NCBI RefSeq assembly: GCF_005145025.1 | Contig: NZ_CP039695.1 | Span: 1,049,501 to 1,113,500 of the forward strand | Reading direction: 5' to 3' | From: Novosphingobium sp. EMRT-2 | Lineage (GTDB): Bacteria; Pseudomonadota; Alphaproteobacteria; Sphingomonadales; Sphingomonadaceae | Length of the DNA stretch: 64,000 nucleotides | Position numbers and translations under genes: made by a program | Notes under the pieces: generated by a model | What the model saw: only the letters and a program-made list of their open reading frames with translations | Told to the model about the DNA's origin: nothing | The model's database searches: none | Part shown: positions 1 to 8,236 of the stretch, one piece after another | How positions within the stretch are numbered: position 1 is the stretch's first letter | Layout of the letters: every line of letters begins with the position of its first letter

Positions 1-351
1 CTGATCATAGACCTTGCGCAGCGCCGGGGCCATCTTGTTGCACAGCGTGCCGGCCACGATCATCACGTCCGACTGGCGCGGGGATGCGCGCGGCGCGACG
101 CCGAAGCGCTCCATGTCGTAGCGCGGCATGTTCACGTGGATCATCTCGACCGCGCAGCAGGCAAGGCCGAACGTCATCCACCACAGCGAGCCGGTGCGCG
201 CCCACTGGAACAGTTCCTCGGTCGAGGTGACGAGGAAGCCCTTGTCCGAAACCTCGGCATTGAGGCTTTCGAAGAACGCCTGATCGGGCGCGGTGATGGC
301 GGAGCCAGCGGCAGCGCCGGTTGCAGTCGGAGCGGTGACCATGTTGCTCAT
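1..351 (-). CDS. nuoB: NADH-quinone oxidoreductase subunit B (3' part outside window)
   Basis: NuoB is the peripheral-arm subunit of respiratory complex I that carries the terminal iron-sulfur cluster N2 and passes electrons to ubiquinone. The first 117 codons are present; the gene runs off the left edge. The tandem-cysteine motif GLACCAVEM and the following [20 protein letters not shown] stretch are typical of the family. The ATG at 351 overlaps the nuoA stop in an ATGA, so the two are translationally coupled in the usual nuoAB order. About 25 residues of Ala/Thr-rich leader precede the conserved domain. The remaining nuo genes should follow to the left of the window. Confidence 0.96.
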   Translation of the reverse strand, partial: MSNMVTAPTATGAAAGSAITAPDQAFFESLNAEVSDKGFLVTSTEELFQWARTGSLWWMTFGLACCAVEMIHVNMPRYDMERFGVAPRASPRQSDVMIVAGTLCNKMAPALRKVYDQ

Positions 352-722
352 TCCCAATCCAGCGCTCCCTTTTTCCAGGCGTAGGCAAACCCGACGACCA
401 GTTCCGCCAGGAACAGCATCATCGTGAACCAGCCGGCCCAGCCCGTTTCCTTCAGGCTGACCGCCCAGGGAAACAGGAACGCCGCTTCCAGATCGAAGAT
501 GATGAACAGGATCGCGACCAGATAGAACCGGACGTCGAACTGGCTGCGCGGGTCTTCGAACGCGGGGAAACCGCATTCGTACTCGCTGAGCTTTTCCGCG
601 TTGGGATTGTAGGTTCCCGTCAAGCGGGAAACACCCATCGGCAGGAACACAAAGGCACTGGAAAGCGCAAGAGCGATCCCGAGGAAGATCAGGATCGGCA
701 GATATTGTGACAGATCGACCAA
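348..722 (-). CDS. nuoA: NADH-quinone oxidoreductase subunit A
   Basis: NuoA is a small membrane subunit of complex I. The 124-residue product has three hydrophobic segments (about residues 9-29, 66-86 and 95-115) and the family signature [20 protein letters not shown] in the loop between the first and second. Length is normal. It is the first gene of the nuo operon; about 160 bp upstream separate it from the convergent-free end of the aldehyde dehydrogenase gene and should hold the nuo promoter, although I see no clear consensus boxes there. It overlaps nuoB by 4 bp. Confidence 0.96.
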   Translation of the reverse strand: MVDLSQYLPILIFLGIALALSSAFVFLPMGVSRLTGTYNPNAEKLSEYECGFPAFEDPRSQFDVRFYLVAILFIIFDLEAAFLFPWAVSLKETGWAGWFTMMLFLAELVVGFAYAWKKGALDWE

Positions 723-883
723 GGGGCTGACTCGCCTAGCTGGTGTTCGCTCCGCGCCCTAGTCCCGACGCCGCCCGCGCGCAAGTGCCGTGCAGCGCCC
801 GCAGGGGCAGTTTCTCCACCCTTTTGGCCTTCCCGTGCCGATTACAGCCCCGTTTCCGGGCCTCCCGCGATCGTATGCGGGGC

Positions 884-2314
884 TTACTTAAGTTGCATCT
901 TCAGGGTGCGCTGCGTCGCGGTACCATAGGGCGGCCGCAAGCCTGCCAGCTTCGCAAGATCGACCTTCGGCTGACGATAGACCGCGCGCGCATGGCTGAA
1001 CGTGCGGAAACCTTCCACGCCATGATAACTGCCCATTCCCGAAGGCCCGATTCCGCCGAACGGCAGGTCATCGGCCGATACGTGGAAGATCACGTCGTTG
1101 ACGGTAACGCCGCCCGAGATGGTACGGGTCAGCACCTTCTCCGCCTCCGCCTTGTCCTCGCCGAAGTAGTACAGCCCGAGCGGACGATCGTGCGCGTTGA
1201 CGTAATCGATCACCTCGTCGATCGCGCGATAGGTTTTCACCGGCAGGACCGGACCGAAGATTTCCTCCTGCATCACGCGCATGTCGTAGTTGACGTTGCG
1301 TAGGATGGTCAGCGGCATCTTGTTGCCGTTGGTGCCTTCGAAGTCCTCGCCGCCCGGATTGACGACGATCGCCTCGGCGCCCTTGTCGCGCGCGTCCTCC
1401 ACCAGCCCGGCCAGGCGATCCCGGTGGCGCCGGTTGATGACCGAGGTGTAGTCGTCGTTGGCGAGCAGCGTCGGATACATCGAGCTGACCCCGGCCGCGA
1501 CCGCGGCGATGGCGCGATCCTCCAGTTCCTCGGGCACCATCATGTAATCGGGCGCCAGGCATATCTGCCCCGCGTTCATCATCTTGCCCAGCGCCACACG
1601 CTCTGCGCTGCGCTGGAGATCGGCGCTGCGGCCGAAGATCGTTGGCGACTTGCCCCCCAGTTCCAGCGTGACCGGCACGAGGTGATCGGCGGCGGCATGG
1701 AGCACGTGGCGGCCGATCGGCGTCGCCCCGGTGAACAGCAGATGGTCGAACGGCAGCCCGCAGAACGCCTGTCCGGTTTCCGGCCCGCCCGTAACCACGG
1801 CCACTTCCTCTTCGGCGAAGTAGCGCGGGAACAGTTCCTGCATCAATTCGGACGTGCGCTCGGTAAATTCCGAAGGCTTGAGCATCGCGCGGTTGCCGGC
1901 AGCGAAAGCCTGCGCCAACGGCGCCATTGTCAGCCCGACCGGGAAGTTCCACGGCGCGACGATGCCGATCACGCCCTTGGGTTCGTAGCGCACTTCCGCC
2001 CGCGCACCGAGCAAGTTCAGCGGGAAGTTGACGTGGCGCTTTTCGGGTCGCGACCAGCGCTTCATCCGCTTCTGCGAATAGCGCACTATGCTGACCGAGG
2101 GCATGATGTCGGTCAGCATGGACTGTTCGTGGCTGCGGTGGCCGAAATCGGCGCTCATCGCCTTGGCGAACGCCTCGCCATGCTCCTTGAGCATGGTGGC
2201 GCAACGCTCCAGCCGGTCGTGGCGCACCGAAAGCGCTTCGGGGCGCGCCGCCGTGAAGGCCGTGCGCTGGCGTTCCAGAACGGCCAGCATGTCCGCGCGA
2301 TTCGTCTCGTTCAT
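884..2314 (-). CDS. calB: Coniferyl-aldehyde dehydrogenase family protein
   Basis: NAD(P)-dependent aldehyde dehydrogenase, 476 residues. The closest family I recognise is coniferyl-aldehyde dehydrogenase, which oxidises coniferyl aldehyde to ferulate in lignin-derived aromatic degradation. Visible features are APWNFPVGL (119-127), the catalytic glutamate in TLELGGKSP (Glu218) and the nucleophilic cysteine in NAGQICLAPDY (Cys252), then FGGIGPSGMGSYHG near the C-terminus. I chose the ATG at 2314 because an upstream in-frame extension would run into the neighbouring gene and has an unlike composition. It lies 37 bp downstream of the prepilin peptidase gene on the same strand. Substrate is inferred from family resemblance only; other medium-chain or aromatic aldehydes are possible. 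Confidence 0.85.
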   Translation of the reverse strand: MNETNRADMLAVLERQRTAFTAARPEALSVRHDRLERCATMLKEHGEAFAKAMSADFGHRSHEQSMLTDIMPSVSIVRYSQKRMKRWSRPEKRHVNFPLNLLGARAEVRYEPKGVIGIVAPWNFPVGLTMAPLAQAFAAGNRAMLKPSEFTERTSELMQELFPRYFAEEEVAVVTGGPETGQAFCGLPFDHLLFTGATPIGRHVLHAAADHLVPVTLELGGKSPTIFGRSADLQRSAERVALGKMMNAGQICLAPDYMMVPEELEDRAIAAVAAGVSSMYPTLLANDDYTSVINRRHRDRLAGLVEDARDKGAEAIVVNPGGEDFEGTNGNKMPLTILRNVNYDMRVMQEEIFGPVLPVKTYRAIDEVIDYVNAHDRPLGLYYFGEDKAEAEKVLTRTISGGVTVNDVIFHVSADDLPFGGIGPSGMGSYHGVEGFRTFSHARAVYRQPKVDLAKLAGLRPPYGTATQRTLKMQLK

Positions 2315-2351
2315 CACAATTCCCGTCCCCGGACCGCTTGTGCGGCCCGCT

Positions 2352-3122
2352 TTATCCGAAGCCCTGGAACAGGAAGACCGACCAGCCGGCGACGGCGAGA
2401 CAGGTTCCGAGCGGCAGGGCCGTTTGGCGCGAAACCTTACGGCCTCCCGCCAGCAAAGCAACTGTCGTGAGAAGGCCGATCACGCTACCCCCCAGCAGCG
2501 TGGCGACCGTGCCCACCGGCCCCAACCACAGGCCGATGGCGCCCAGCAGCAGCGGGTCCCCTCCCCCCATGCCTTCGCGGCCGCGCACCCGGCGATAGTA
2601 GGCGGCGATCAGCCAGAGCATGCCGAAGCCGGCCAGCGCTCCCGCCCCGGCCCACAGGATTGGACCGCTATCGCGCTCCACCGCCCCCCGCAGCAGCGCG
2701 AGCGCGCCTCCGGAGCCCGCCAGCGTCCCCACCAGCGGCAGGGGCAGCCAGAAGTGCCGCAGATCGAGCAGCGCCAGCAGCAGCAGTTGCCAGCCCAGCA
2801 CCATCGCGGCCAGCGCGGTGCGATCGGGCATGGCCATCACGGACACGAGCGCCACCGCCGCCCCGCCCAGTTCGCAGCCAAGCTGCCAGCCGCCGATCGC
2901 GCCGCCGCAGCTCCGGCAGCGCCCCCGCTGCACGATCCACGAAACCACCGGCACCAGTTCCAGTGGGCCAAGCACCCGCCCGCAGTGATCGCAGGCCGAC
3001 CGGCCGGTCACGACCGACCGGTCCTCTGGCAACCGCGCCAGCGCCGCGCCCAGGAAGCTCCCGACGATCGCGCCCAGCATCGCCGACGCGGACCAGATCA
3101 GCGGCAGGCTGGCATATGCCAC
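2352..3122 (-). CDS. Prepilin peptidase (type IV leader peptidase, A24 family)
   Basis: Integral membrane aspartyl protease that cleaves and N-methylates type IV prepilins or pseudopilins. The 256-residue product has an N-terminal domain with two CxxC pairs (Cys44/47 and Cys69/72, a zinc-binding arrangement) and several transmembrane helices. The two catalytic aspartates fit the family: Asp120 in ALLDLRHFWLP and Asp189 in GMGGGDP. The start is the GTG at 3122, preceded at about 10 bases by GGGGGAG; a longer reading from an upstream ATG adds 27 Arg/Ser-rich residues of no family character. No pilus or type II secretion genes lie nearby, so its substrate is encoded elsewhere. Could be PilD or GspO type. 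Confidence 0.85.
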   Translation of the reverse strand: MAYASLPLIWSASAMLGAIVGSFLGAALARLPEDRSVVTGRSACDHCGRVLGPLELVPVVSWIVQRGRCRSCGGAIGGWQLGCELGGAAVALVSVMAMPDRTALAAMVLGWQLLLLALLDLRHFWLPLPLVGTLAGSGGALALLRGAVERDSGPILWAGAGALAGFGMLWLIAAYYRRVRGREGMGGGDPLLLGAIGLWLGPVGTVATLLGGSVIGLLTTVALLAGGRKVSRQTALPLGTCLAVAGWSVFLFQGFG

Positions 3123-3320
3123 GCGTTCGTGACTCCCCCGTCGGCTCGATTGCCATGAGCGCGGCGTGGCAGTATGGCCCCGCCAAGTCCAGCCCCGGCG
3201 CAATCGTGGCCTCAGGAACCACCAACGAACCGCAACGGATCGTCAGATGGTTGCCGCCCGCCCGGACCGACCCCATATCCGGGTCTTCCCTGACCCGACC
3301 ATTGAAGGAGTGTGATCGCC

Positions 3321-4517
3321 ATGGCCCAGTTTTCCGCCGCAGATCCGGTCGTTATCCTGTCTTACGCGCGCACTCCGATGGGTTCGATGCAGGGCGCGCT
3401 GTCCGATGCCGCCGCCACCGACCTTGGCGCCACTGCCGTGAAGGCCGCCGTCGAGCGTGCCGGCGTGGCGGGCGACAAGATCGACCGCGTGTATATGGGC
3501 TGCGTGCTGCCCGCCGGCCTCGGCCAGGCGCCCGCGCGCCAGGCCGCGATCAAGGCCGGACTGCCCAAGTCCGTGCAGGCAACCACCGTCAACAAGGTCT
3601 GCGGCTCCGGCATGCAGACCGTGATCATGGGCGCCGAGGCGCTGGCCTCGGGCAGCGTCGACGTGATCGTGGCCGGCGGCATGGAAAGCATGACCAACGC
3701 GCCTTACCTGCTCAAGAAGCACCGTTCGGGCGCGCGCATCGGGCATGATACCGCCTACGATCACATGTTCCTCGATGGCCTGGAAGACGCCTACGAACCC
3801 GGCCGCGCGATGGGCACGTTCGCGCAGGATACCGCCAACGAATACCAGCTGACCCGTGAAGCGCAGGATGGCTACGCGATCGAATCGCTGCGCCGCGCGC
3901 AGGCCGCCATTTCCGAAGGGGCCTTCGTGGACGAAATCGCGCCGGTCACGGTGAAAGCGCGCGGCGGCGATGTCGTGGTCGATACCGACGAACAGCCCGG
4001 CAAGGGCCGTCCGGACAAGATCCCGACGCTCAAGCCCGCCTTCGCCAAGGACGGCACGATCACGGCCGCCACCTCCAGCTCGATTTCCGACGGGGCCGCC
4101 GCCGTGGTCATCACCCGCCAGAGCGTTGCCGATGCGGAAGGCCTGAAGCCGGTGGCGAAGGTTGTCGCGCTTGCCGCGCACGCGCAGGAACCGAAGGACT
4201 TCACGGTCGCCCCGGTCGGCGCGATCAACAAGGTGCTGGAACGGGCCGGCTGGTCGATCGCCGATGTCGATCTGTTCGAAGTGAACGAAGCTTTCGCCTG
4301 CGTCGCGATGTTCGCGATGCACGATCTGGGCATCCCGCACGAGAAGATCAACGTGCACGGCGGCGCCACGGCGCTGGGCCACCCGATCGGCGCCAGCGGC
4401 ACGCGCATCGTCACCACGCTGATCGGCGCGCTGAAGCGCCACGGCAAGACCAAGGGCGTGGCCAGCCTGTGCATCGGCGGCGGCGAAGCCACCGCGCTGG
4501 CGATAGAGCTGGTCTGA
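3321..4517 (+). CDS. Acetyl-CoA C-acyltransferase (thiolase)
   Basis: Thiolase of 398 residues that condenses or cleaves acyl-CoA thioesters. The acylated cysteine sits in NKVCGSGMQT (Cys94), the active-site NEAFA motif and GHPIGASGTR carry the catalytic His, and CIGGGEA near the C-terminus carries the second catalytic Cys. This resembles biosynthetic AtoB/PhaA-type acetyl-CoA acetyltransferase more than the FadA type. The ATG at 3321 follows GAAGGAG at about 10 bases; an in-frame GTG nine bases earlier is less likely because it overlaps that site. It is transcribed alone, divergent from the prepilin peptidase gene. A second thiolase gene lies at 48250-49497. Confidence 0.93.
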   Translation: MAQFSAADPVVILSYARTPMGSMQGALSDAAATDLGATAVKAAVERAGVAGDKIDRVYMGCVLPAGLGQAPARQAAIKAGLPKSVQATTVNKVCGSGMQTVIMGAEALASGSVDVIVAGGMESMTNAPYLLKKHRSGARIGHDTAYDHMFLDGLEDAYEPGRAMGTFAQDTANEYQLTREAQDGYAIESLRRAQAAISEGAFVDEIAPVTVKARGGDVVVDTDEQPGKGRPDKIPTLKPAFAKDGTITAATSSSISDGAAAVVITRQSVADAEGLKPVAKVVALAAHAQEPKDFTVAPVGAINKVLERAGWSIADVDLFEVNEAFACVAMFAMHDLGIPHEKINVHGGATALGHPIGASGTRIVTTLIGALKRHGKTKGVASLCIGGGEATALAIELV

Positions 4518-4545
4518 CCCGCAAGAAAATGGCGGGGCGCCGGCG

Positions 4546-5079
4546 TTACGGTGCCCCTGCCCCCCAGATGGCCGCTTGCTGGGCATAGCCCTTGCGGCCA
4601 TTAACATCGAACTGGCACCAGCCGGCGCCGCAATCGCCGATCGTGCCCACCACGCCGGGCGCCAGCCGCCACAGCAGCCGCCCCGAACCGTCGGCCTTTT
4701 CGCGCATCTCCGCGACGCCGCCCTTGACCATGCCGGTATGGGCGCGCGCCAGGAACTGGGCGAGCATCCACCCGCGCGAACCGTCCGGGTCCTCCACCAG
4801 CCGCCAGCCGCCCATCACGCGCAGCACCTTCATCGGCAGCCCCTTGCGCACGTAGGTCCAGTTGATCCGGTATTCCCGGCCGGGGCCGACGCGCATGTTC
4901 GATTCATCCTTGCGCAGCGAAACCCAGTATGGCGCGCCGCCATCCTCCGCGCGCGCGGCGTGGCTGGAAAGACCGGCGGACACGGCAAGGACGCAGGGCA
5001 GGACATACTTCACGGCACGCACGACACGGAAACCCCAGACCAAATCCAACAAAAACTTGCCCGCCATGCGATACAGCAT
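4546..5079 (-). CDS. SH3 domain-containing exported protein
   Basis: About 177 residues with a signal peptide (KYVLPCVLAVSAGLSSHAARA) followed by two bacterial SH3-like repeats. The first contains MRVGPGREYRINW and GGWRLVEDPDGSRGWM, the second ends in GWCQFDVNGRKGYA. Such SH3b repeats bind peptidoglycan or other cell-wall ligands, so a periplasmic envelope role is likely, but no enzymatic domain is present. The start is uncertain: ATG at 5079 or 5067, or a GTG at 5022 directly before the signal peptide; none has a clear ribosome binding site. It is convergent with the thiolase gene (28 bp apart) and divergent from the dehydrogenase at 5141. Confidence 0.8.
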   Translation of the reverse strand: MLYRMAGKFLLDLVWGFRVVRAVKYVLPCVLAVSAGLSSHAARAEDGGAPYWVSLRKDESNMRVGPGREYRINWTYVRKGLPMKVLRVMGGWRLVEDPDGSRGWMLAQFLARAHTGMVKGGVAEMREKADGSGRLLWRLAPGVVGTIGDCGAGWCQFDVNGRKGYAQQAAIWGAGAP

Positions 5080-5140
5080 TGGCACGACAGGGCAACCACG
5101 CGCTTGACCATCCCTGTCCCGCAGGCATAGCGGTACGATC

Positions 5141-6184
5141 ATGCCAACGCACCAGAGCGCCGCCGACGCGCGCACCGCGCACGAAGCCGTCAAACGCCGG
5201 ATCGAGGGGAAACCCTCGGTCATCGTCACCCGCCGCCTGCTGCCGGAAACCGAACAGCGGATGCGCGAACTGTTCGACGTGACGCTGAACGCCGATGACC
5301 GGGCGATGACGCGCGACGAACTCGTCGCCGCGATGCAATCCTGCGACGTGCTGGTGCCGACCGTGACCGACACGATCGACGCCGGGATGATCGCCGAAGC
5401 GGGCGACCGGCTGGGGCTGATCGCGAATTTCGGCGCGGGGATCGAACACATCGACCTGGCCGCCACGCGCGCCCGCAGAATCATCGTGACCAACACGCCC
5501 GGCGTCTTCACCGACGATACGGCGGACATGACGCTGGCGCTGATCATTTCCGTCGCGCGGCGGCTCAACCATGGCGGCCGCATCCTGCGCGCCGGCAAGT
5601 GGGAAGGCTGGGCACCTTCCACGCTGCTGGGCCACCGGCTCAACGGCAAGACGCTGGGCATCATTGGCATGGGCCGGATCGGGCAGGCCGTGGCGCACCG
5701 CGCCCGCGCCTTCGGCCTGCAGGTGGCCTATCACAACCGGCATCGCCTGCCCGAAGCGCTCGAAACCATGCTGGGCGCACGCTACGTCGCCGATCTCGAC
5801 ACCCTGATTGGCGAGGCGGATATCCTCTCACTGCACTGCCCCGCCTCGCCCGAAACGCACCACCTGCTCGATGCCCGGCGGATCGCGCTGATGAAGCCCG
5901 AAGCCTACCTCATCAATACCGCGCGCGGGCAGATCGTGGACGAACAGGCGCTGATCGAAGCGCTGGTGGCAGGGCGCATCGGTGGCGCGGGGCTCGACGT
6001 GTTCGAGCACGAGCCGCAGGTCGATCCGCGCCTGCTGGCGCACCACAACGTCGCGATCCTGCCGCACATGGGCAGCGCCACGTTCGAGGGACGCATCGCG
6101 TCGGGCGAAAAGGTCATGGCCAACATCCGCTTCTGGGCCGACGGACATCGCCCGCCCGATCAGGTGCTGGAAGGCTGGGCCTGA
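5141..6184 (+). CDS. D-2-hydroxyacid dehydrogenase (glyoxylate/hydroxypyruvate reductase-like)
   Basis: NAD(P)H-dependent reductase of 2-keto acids, 347 residues. The Rossmann motif GMGRIG is at 176-181. The catalytic triad of the family fits Arg262 in NTARGQIVDE, Glu291 in FEHEP and His309 in LPHMGSAT. The nucleotide-binding loop has YHNRHR after the second strand: an Arg-rich loop of this kind is common in NADPH-preferring glyoxylate reductases. An N-terminal tail of about 25 residues precedes the first conserved strand. It stands alone between divergent and same-strand genes. GhrB-type glyoxylate/hydroxypyruvate reductase is the most likely function; a broader 2-ketoacid reductase is possible. 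Confidence 0.86.
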   Translation: MPTHQSAADARTAHEAVKRRIEGKPSVIVTRRLLPETEQRMRELFDVTLNADDRAMTRDELVAAMQSCDVLVPTVTDTIDAGMIAEAGDRLGLIANFGAGIEHIDLAATRARRIIVTNTPGVFTDDTADMTLALIISVARRLNHGGRILRAGKWEGWAPSTLLGHRLNGKTLGIIGMGRIGQAVAHRARAFGLQVAYHNRHRLPEALETMLGARYVADLDTLIGEADILSLHCPASPETHHLLDARRIALMKPEAYLINTARGQIVDEQALIEALVAGRIGGAGLDVFEHEPQVDPRLLAHHNVAILPHMGSATFEGRIASGEKVMANIRFWADGHRPPDQVLEGWA

Positions 6185-6292
6185 CGCCGCCGATCCGGCG
6201 CCATCGCCTCCTCTGCCTGTACAGGGCCATGCGCTTCGCCTAGGGGCTTGAACGGACACCGCATAACCGCAAGCGCGGACGGAGGGGCAAGA

Positions 6293-7600
6293 GTGCGCAA
6301 GTTTCTGGCAACGGCCGCGATGGCCGCGACATCGGCCATCCCGGCACTGGCGCAGGCCCAGACCGCCACTATGCTCGATTCCGCCGACAGCGGCGATACC
6401 GCCTGGCTTCTCGCGGCTTCGGCGCTGGTGCTGATGATGGCCGCGCCGGGCCTCACCCTGTTCTACGGCGGCCTGGTGCGCGCCAAGGGCTTCCTGGCGG
6501 TGATGGTGCAGACCGGCGCAATCGTCGCCGTTGCCTCCCTGCTGTGGATCGCCGTTGGCTATACGCTGGCCTTCGGTGAAGTGACCAATGGCTGGATCGG
6601 CGCCGGCAATGCCTGGATGCTGCTCAATCTCGGCAATGTGCGCGGCAGCTATGGCGTGCCCGAAAGCGCGTTCGCCCTGTTCCAGATGTGCTTCGCGCTG
6701 ATCACCCCCGCGCTGATGGTCGGCGCCTGGGTCGATCGCGCGCGGTTCGGCTGGGTCGTCGCCTTTTCGGCGTTGTGGAGCCTGATCGTCTATGCGCCCG
6801 TCGCGCACTGGATCTGGGGCGGCGGCTGGCTGGCCACCAAGCTCGGCACGCTGGATTTCGCAGGCGGCATCGTGGTCCACACCACCGCCGGCGTCTCGGC
6901 GCTGGTCGTCGCCATGCTGCTGGGCAAGCGCAACGGCTTTCCCAAGTCGCTGATGCTGCCGCACAGCCCGGCGCTGACGTTGGCCGGCGCGGCGCTGCTG
7001 TGGGTGGGCTGGTTCGGCTTCAACGGCGGCTCGGCGCTGGCCGCCAACGACGACGCGGCCTCCGCCATCATCAACACCCACGCCGCCGCCAGCGCGGCGG
7101 CGCTGGCCTGGCTGCTGATCGAAAAGCTGACCGTGGGCAAACCCACCTCGGTGGGCTTCGCCACCGGCGCGATCGCCGGCCTCGCCACCGTGACGCCGGC
7201 CGCCGGCTTCATCGCGCCTGGTGCGGCGATGCTGCTCGGCGTTGCCGCCGCGGCGGTATGCTATCCGATGATCCTGCTTGTGAAGCACAAGCTCCATATC
7301 GATGATTCGCTTGATGTTTTCGCAGTGCATGGCGTGGGCGGCATGCTCGGGTCGATCCTGCTCGCGGTGTTCGTCTCGCCGTCGCTGGGCGGCACCGGCT
7401 ATGCCGATGGCATGGGCATGGCGCGCCAGATCGTCGGGCAGGTCGGCGGCGTGGGCATCGTGGCGATCTGGAGCGCCTTTGCCACCACCATCGCTGCCCT
7501 GATGGTTTCGATGGTGATACCGATGCGCGTCACCGAAGACGAGGAACGGGACGGTCTGGACCTGACCAGCCACGGCGAACGGGCGTGGGAAATGGACTGA
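6293..7600 (+). CDS. amt: Ammonium transporter
   Basis: Inner-membrane channel for ammonium of the Amt/MEP/Rh family, 435 residues with a cleavable signal peptide (ends near LAQAQ, residue 23) and about eleven transmembrane segments. The twin histidines of the pore are His196 (VVHTTAG) and His346 (FAVHGVGG); LFYGGLVRAKG is also conserved. I place the start at the GTG at 6293, which has GGAGGGG just upstream and begins directly with the signal peptide; an ATG at 6248 would add 15 unrelated residues. No PII (glnK/glnB) gene lies beside it, which is unusual for bacterial amt, and I see no sigma-54 promoter in the 108 bp upstream. Confidence 0.93.
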   Translation: MRKFLATAAMAATSAIPALAQAQTATMLDSADSGDTAWLLAASALVLMMAAPGLTLFYGGLVRAKGFLAVMVQTGAIVAVASLLWIAVGYTLAFGEVTNGWIGAGNAWMLLNLGNVRGSYGVPESAFALFQMCFALITPALMVGAWVDRARFGWVVAFSALWSLIVYAPVAHWIWGGGWLATKLGTLDFAGGIVVHTTAGVSALVVAMLLGKRNGFPKSLMLPHSPALTLAGAALLWVGWFGFNGGSALAANDDAASAIINTHAAASAAALAWLLIEKLTVGKPTSVGFATGAIAGLATVTPAAGFIAPGAAMLLGVAAAAVCYPMILLVKHKLHIDDSLDVFAVHGVGGMLGSILLAVFVSPSLGGTGYADGMGMARQIVGQVGGVGIVAIWSAFATTIAALMVSMVIPMRVTEDEERDGLDLTSHGERAWEMD

Positions 7601-7740
7601 CGGCGGGCGGCCCGGATTTCCCCGGACGTTCGGGTCATCGCCCCGAAATCACCGTCGATGCCGATTTTGCTTCATACCCTGCTGATCGATAACGATTCTT
7701 TTACCGGCCATTGATACGTCATCTCCGAAGGAGTGATGTG

Positions 7741-8196
7741 ATGGTCCAGCACAAATTGGCGGACGCCCTCGAGGCGAGGACCGCGCATCGACGCCGCCTG
7801 ACGCTGTCGGTGGAAGCCAATGTCACCGCAGCGGGTACGCCTGTCGACGCCAGGCTGCTCGACTTGTCGGAACGCGGCTTCCTGCTCGAAAGCGATACCG
7901 CGCTGGACGAAGGCGATGTGGTAGACATCGGTCTGCCCGAAACGGCCGCGGCCACCGAGGCGGTCGTGGTGTGGACAGCGGGCACGCGCCACGGCTGCGA
8001 ATTCGTTACGCCGATCAGCCGCGCCACCGTCAGCGCGCTGCTGCTGCGTTCGCCCGCGCTGCATGGACAGGTAACGATCCCGGCGGACCAGCGATCGCAG
8101 GAAGTGTTCTCGCCCCGCGCGAAGTTGGCGATCTGGATCGGCCTTGCCCTGCTGGCATGGCTGCCGATCATCGTCGCCTTCAGCCTCTGGGGCTGA
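7741..8196 (+). CDS. PilZ domain membrane protein
   Basis: A 151-residue protein with an N-terminal PilZ-like domain (about 10-95) and a single C-terminal transmembrane helix (about 125-148). The charged RTAHRRRLTLSV segment corresponds to the RxxxR c-di-GMP-binding loop and DARLLDLSERGFLLES to the D/NxSxxG motif, although the last position is slightly degenerate (DLSERG). It would sense c-di-GMP at the cytoplasmic membrane face. The ATG at 7741 follows AAGGAG by about 8 bases. It is single and convergent with the flavin oxidoreductase gene. A c-di-GMP phosphodiesterase is encoded at 22790-25066, but no direct link is shown. Confidence 0.75.
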   Translation: MVQHKLADALEARTAHRRRLTLSVEANVTAAGTPVDARLLDLSERGFLLESDTALDEGDVVDIGLPETAAATEAVVVWTAGTRHGCEFVTPISRATVSALLLRSPALHGQVTIPADQRSQEVFSPRAKLAIWIGLALLAWLPIIVAFSLWG

Positions 8197-8236
8197 AGGC
8201 GCGGCCGCACCACTTACCCGCGCAAGGTCTTCGGCG

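Noticed and set aside
5022..5670. Longer frame of the SH3 protein reaching to 5670
   Set aside because: It is antisense to the D-2-hydroxyacid dehydrogenase gene and places the signal peptide in the middle of the protein.
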